A DNA stretch of 7,335 nt from Chthoniobacterales bacterium. GTDB taxonomy: Bacteria; Verrucomicrobiota; Verrucomicrobiia; Chthoniobacterales; JACTMZ01. A program made the translations under genes and the position numbers. Position 1 is the first letter of the stretch; every line of letters begins with the position of its first letter. This document shows positions 5,626-7,335 of this stretch, piece after piece. Location of the stretch: positions 1 through 7,335 of the forward strand of contig JAFMJK010000105.1 of NCBI GenBank assembly GCA_017853515.1, given 5' to 3'. The notes under the pieces were generated by a model, which worked only from the letters and a program-made list of their open reading frames with translations, was not told the origin of the DNA and searched no databases.

Positions 5626-6780
5626 ATGAAAATACTGATGATGGCGGGCGAGGTTTCGGGAGACTATCAAGCCTCGTTCTTGGCGCGCGCCCTGCGGGAG
5701 CGCGAGCCTTCGGTCGAGATCTCGGGAACCGGCGGCGCACACATGAAGCAAGCGGGCGTTCGCCTGTCCCACGAGACGGTGCATCTCAGTTCTGTCGGAT
5801 TCTTGGAGCCGGTGCGGCACATTCTCCCTCTGCGCGGAGTTTACCGGGATGTAACGCGCGTTGTCTGCGAGGAGCGCCCCGATCTTGCCGTTCTCGTCGA
5901 CAACCAGGGATTCAACCTTGCCGTGGCCAAAGTCCTCCGGTCGTTGTCTGTTCCGGTTGTTTTTTACTTTCCTCCCCAGATCTGGGTGGGACCGTTCCTC
6001 TTCGCCCGCTCGGTGGCGAGAAATAGCCGTCTTGTCATTTCTGCATTCCCGCTCGAAGCAGAAATCTACCGCGAGAGGTATGGTGCCAACGCCATCAGCT
6101 TCGGTCACCCGCTCCTCGATGTGGCCAAACCTTCCGGTGATCCGGATGCGGCCCTGCGTGATCTGGGGCTCGACCCCGCCAAGCCTCTCGTCGGGTTGAT
6201 GCCGGGCAGCCGGCCGCAGGAGGTAAAGATTCTCGCGCGTCCTATGCTTGAGGCGGCCCGCATTCTTTTGGCGAAAAATCCGTCGCTGCAGTTCGTGCTT
6301 CCCGTGGCCGCCGAGCATGTCAGAGCGCTCGTGGAGAAAGAGGTTGCCGACGCGGCCCTCGAGGGCAAGGTCAGGCTTGTTCGGGGCAACGCTTATACTC
6401 CGCTGAGCCGTTGCGAGGTCGTGCTCGCATGTTCCGGGACGGCCACGCTCGAGCTGTCATTGCTCGGCGTGCCGAGTGTCGTCGCCTACCGGTTGGACCC
6501 CGCGTCGCACTGGGTGGCGCGGAAGCTTTCCATCACCCCTTACGTCGCCATGCCCAACGTTCTGCTCGACGACATGGTTCTCCCCGAAATCATACAGCAT
6601 AAAATCACCGGCGAGCATTTCACCGCAAAAGCTCTGGAAATTCTCGGGCAACCATGGCGTGCCCGGCGGATACGAGAACGTTTGCTCGGGCTCCGGCGTC
6701 ACCTCGGCGAACCGGGTGCGATTGGCCGTGCCGCGGAGCGGATTGTCGAAGAAGCGCGGCGTGGAAAGGGCGGAAAATGA
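5626..6780 (+). CDS. lpxB: Lipid-A-disaccharide synthase
   Basis: LpxB joins UDP-diacylglucosamine and lipid X (diacylglucosamine 1-phosphate) to form the beta-1,6 disaccharide of lipid A, as a peripheral membrane GT19 enzyme. The 384-aa length is typical. Motifs in order are AGEVSGD 7-13, GTGGAHM 34-40, SSVGFLEPV 55-63, VDNQGFNL 91-98, PPQIW 116-120, GHPLLD 160-165, MPGSRPQEV 192-200, CSGTATLE 269-276, MPNVLL 309-314 and LPEIIQ 319-324. Some details differ from the usual enzyme. The common Asp-Tyr-Pro-Gly-Phe-Asn is Asp-Asn-Gln-Gly-Phe-Asn. The Trp-Ala-Trp-Arg/Lys run after PQ is Trp-Val-Gly-Pro. The usual Pro-Phe-Glu is Pro-Leu-Glu. The ATG at 5626 is the only early start, since an in-frame TAA lies at 5593-5595, and it has no clear ribosome site. 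The 3' end overlaps the kinase-like gene by ATGA. I am fairly sure of the family, with a small chance of a specialised paralogue. Confidence 0.93.
   Translation: MKILMMAGEVSGDYQASFLARALREREPSVEISGTGGAHMKQAGVRLSHETVHLSSVGFLEPVRHILPLRGVYRDVTRVVCEERPDLAVLVDNQGFNLAVAKVLRSLSVPVVFYFPPQIWVGPFLFARSVARNSRLVISAFPLEAEIYRERYGANAISFGHPLLDVAKPSGDPDAALRDLGLDPAKPLVGLMPGSRPQEVKILARPMLEAARILLAKNPSLQFVLPVAAEHVRALVEKEVADAALEGKVRLVRGNAYTPLSRCEVVLACSGTATLELSLLGVPSVVAYRLDPASHWVARKLSITPYVAMPNVLLDDMVLPEIIQHKITGEHFTAKALEILGQPWRARRIRERLLGLRRHLGEPGAIGRAAERIVEEARRGKGGK
6765..6770 (+). promoter_or_regulatory. Ribosome binding site of the kinase-like gene
   Basis: AAAGGG sits 6 nt before the ATG at 6777, inside the last codons of lpxB. 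Together with the ATGA stop/start overlap it supports this start and coupled translation with lpxB. Confidence 0.55.
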
Positions 6781-7335
6781 GTGCTTTTTCCTCGGAAAGT
6801 TTGACCGGAAGGCGTCCCGACTTGTTTCGCGCCTTGGGACCTGCCGATCCCCCCTCCGACATCAGCATCGGGGGCGCGCCTTTCCGCTTGCTGGAGTGCC
6901 TCAAACACGACTCCTGGGCTGCGAACGCGGTCTACGTCGATCAGTCCGGACGGAAAGCCGCGTGCAAATTCAACCGCAGTCATCCTCTGCCCTGCGGCCT
7001 TCCCGGCAGAGCCTTGGGAACTTGGCTGGCCGGACGTGAGGAGCGCGTCATGCGCGACATGTCGAATTTTGTCGGCTTTCCCCGCGCGGCGGGAGCGGTG
7101 ACGGCCTCGGGCAAAACGTTGGCCAATGCCGTCGCCCATTGGTGGATCGAGGGAGAGCCGTTCAGGCCGGACCTGAAGGTGAACGACGAGTTTTTTCCGC
7201 GCTTGTGCCGCATGTTGTCCGTGTTTCACGCCACCGGTCGCGCTTATGTCGACATGAGCAAATGGGGAAACATTCTTGTGGGAGCCGATGGCGCTCCCGC
7301 GCTCCTCGATTACCAGATCCACCTCAATGCTTCCG
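6777..7335 (+). CDS. Protein-kinase-fold small-molecule/LPS kinase-like protein (Kdo/WaaP-like superfamily), 3' end beyond the window
   Basis: The first 186 codons are visible and the frame is still open at the edge. Reading from the ATG at 6777, the protein shows the core of a protein-kinase-like fold: Lys64 in AACKFN (ATP-binding lysine position), Glu88/Glu89 in AGREER (helix C position), then HATGRAYVDMSKWGNILV (151-168), where Asp159 and Asn165 match the catalytic loop, and LLDYQ (176-180), where Asp178 replaces the Asp of DFG. The spacing is compact, as in the RIO/Bud32 and LPS kinase (Kdo kinase, WaaP, InaA) branches, and the HRD and DFG motifs are non-standard. I recall similar unnamed proteins with KHDSWAA near the N-terminus and AYVD..K..NILV in planctomycete and verrucomicrobial genomes; this was not checked. 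The ATGA overlap with lpxB suggests a substrate in lipid A, Kdo or core. It could instead be a protein kinase or a pseudokinase. Confidence 0.78.
   Translation, partial: MSAFSSESLTGRRPDLFRALGPADPPSDISIGGAPFRLLECLKHDSWAANAVYVDQSGRKAACKFNRSHPLPCGLPGRALGTWLAGREERVMRDMSNFVGFPRAAGAVTASGKTLANAVAHWWIEGEPFRPDLKVNDEFFPRLCRMLSVFHATGRAYVDMSKWGNILVGADGAPALLDYQIHLNAS

Noticed and set aside
5569..6318. A 249-codon open frame on the minus strand opposite lpxB
   Set aside because: It is antisense to conserved LpxB motifs and has a composition typical of shadow frames (many Arg, Glu, His); no ribosome site or motif was seen.

Overview
The window comes from a Gram-negative bacterium with G+C of about 60% (by eye). 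It is dominated by lipopolysaccharide (LPS) genes. I recognise LpxB (lipid A disaccharide synthase), KdtA/WaaA (Kdo transferase), a WaaL-type O-antigen ligase and an ArnT/PMT-type glycosyltransferase. A Verrucomicrobiota or related PVC-group origin is my best guess. It rests on the style of the kinase-like protein at the right end, which recalls unnamed planctomycete/verrucomicrobial proteins, and on the variant LpxB. This is from memory and not proven.

Layout from left to right: (1) a minus-strand pair, kdtA (544-1824) followed 49 nt downstream by the first 164 codons of a type I polyketide synthase ketosynthase (494 down to the window edge); (2) a plus-strand pair starting a few tens of bases away, a six-helix membrane protein (1878-2621) overlapping by 8 nt an ArnT-like GT83 glycosyltransferase (2614-4311); (3) a single minus-strand waaL-like ligase (4312-5556), whose stop codon abuts the stop of the glycosyltransferase with no base between; (4) a divergent plus-strand pair, lpxB (5626-6780) and a kinase-like gene coupled through an ATGA overlap (6777 to the right edge, incomplete).

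Taken together, LpxB joins the two glucosamine units of lipid A in the cytoplasm. KdtA adds Kdo to lipid A. The membrane kinase-like protein, or rather its unknown substrate, may be tied to the same step (inference). On the periplasmic side the ArnT-like enzyme would move a sugar from a polyprenyl-phosphate donor, and WaaL would ligate polysaccharide to the lipid A-core. The polyketide synthase and the six-helix protein have no assigned place in this pathway. No tRNA, rRNA, CRISPR array, insertion sequence or extended repeat was seen. Intergenic space is minimal throughout: every gap is under 70 nt, so promoters must lie in short gaps or inside neighbouring genes.
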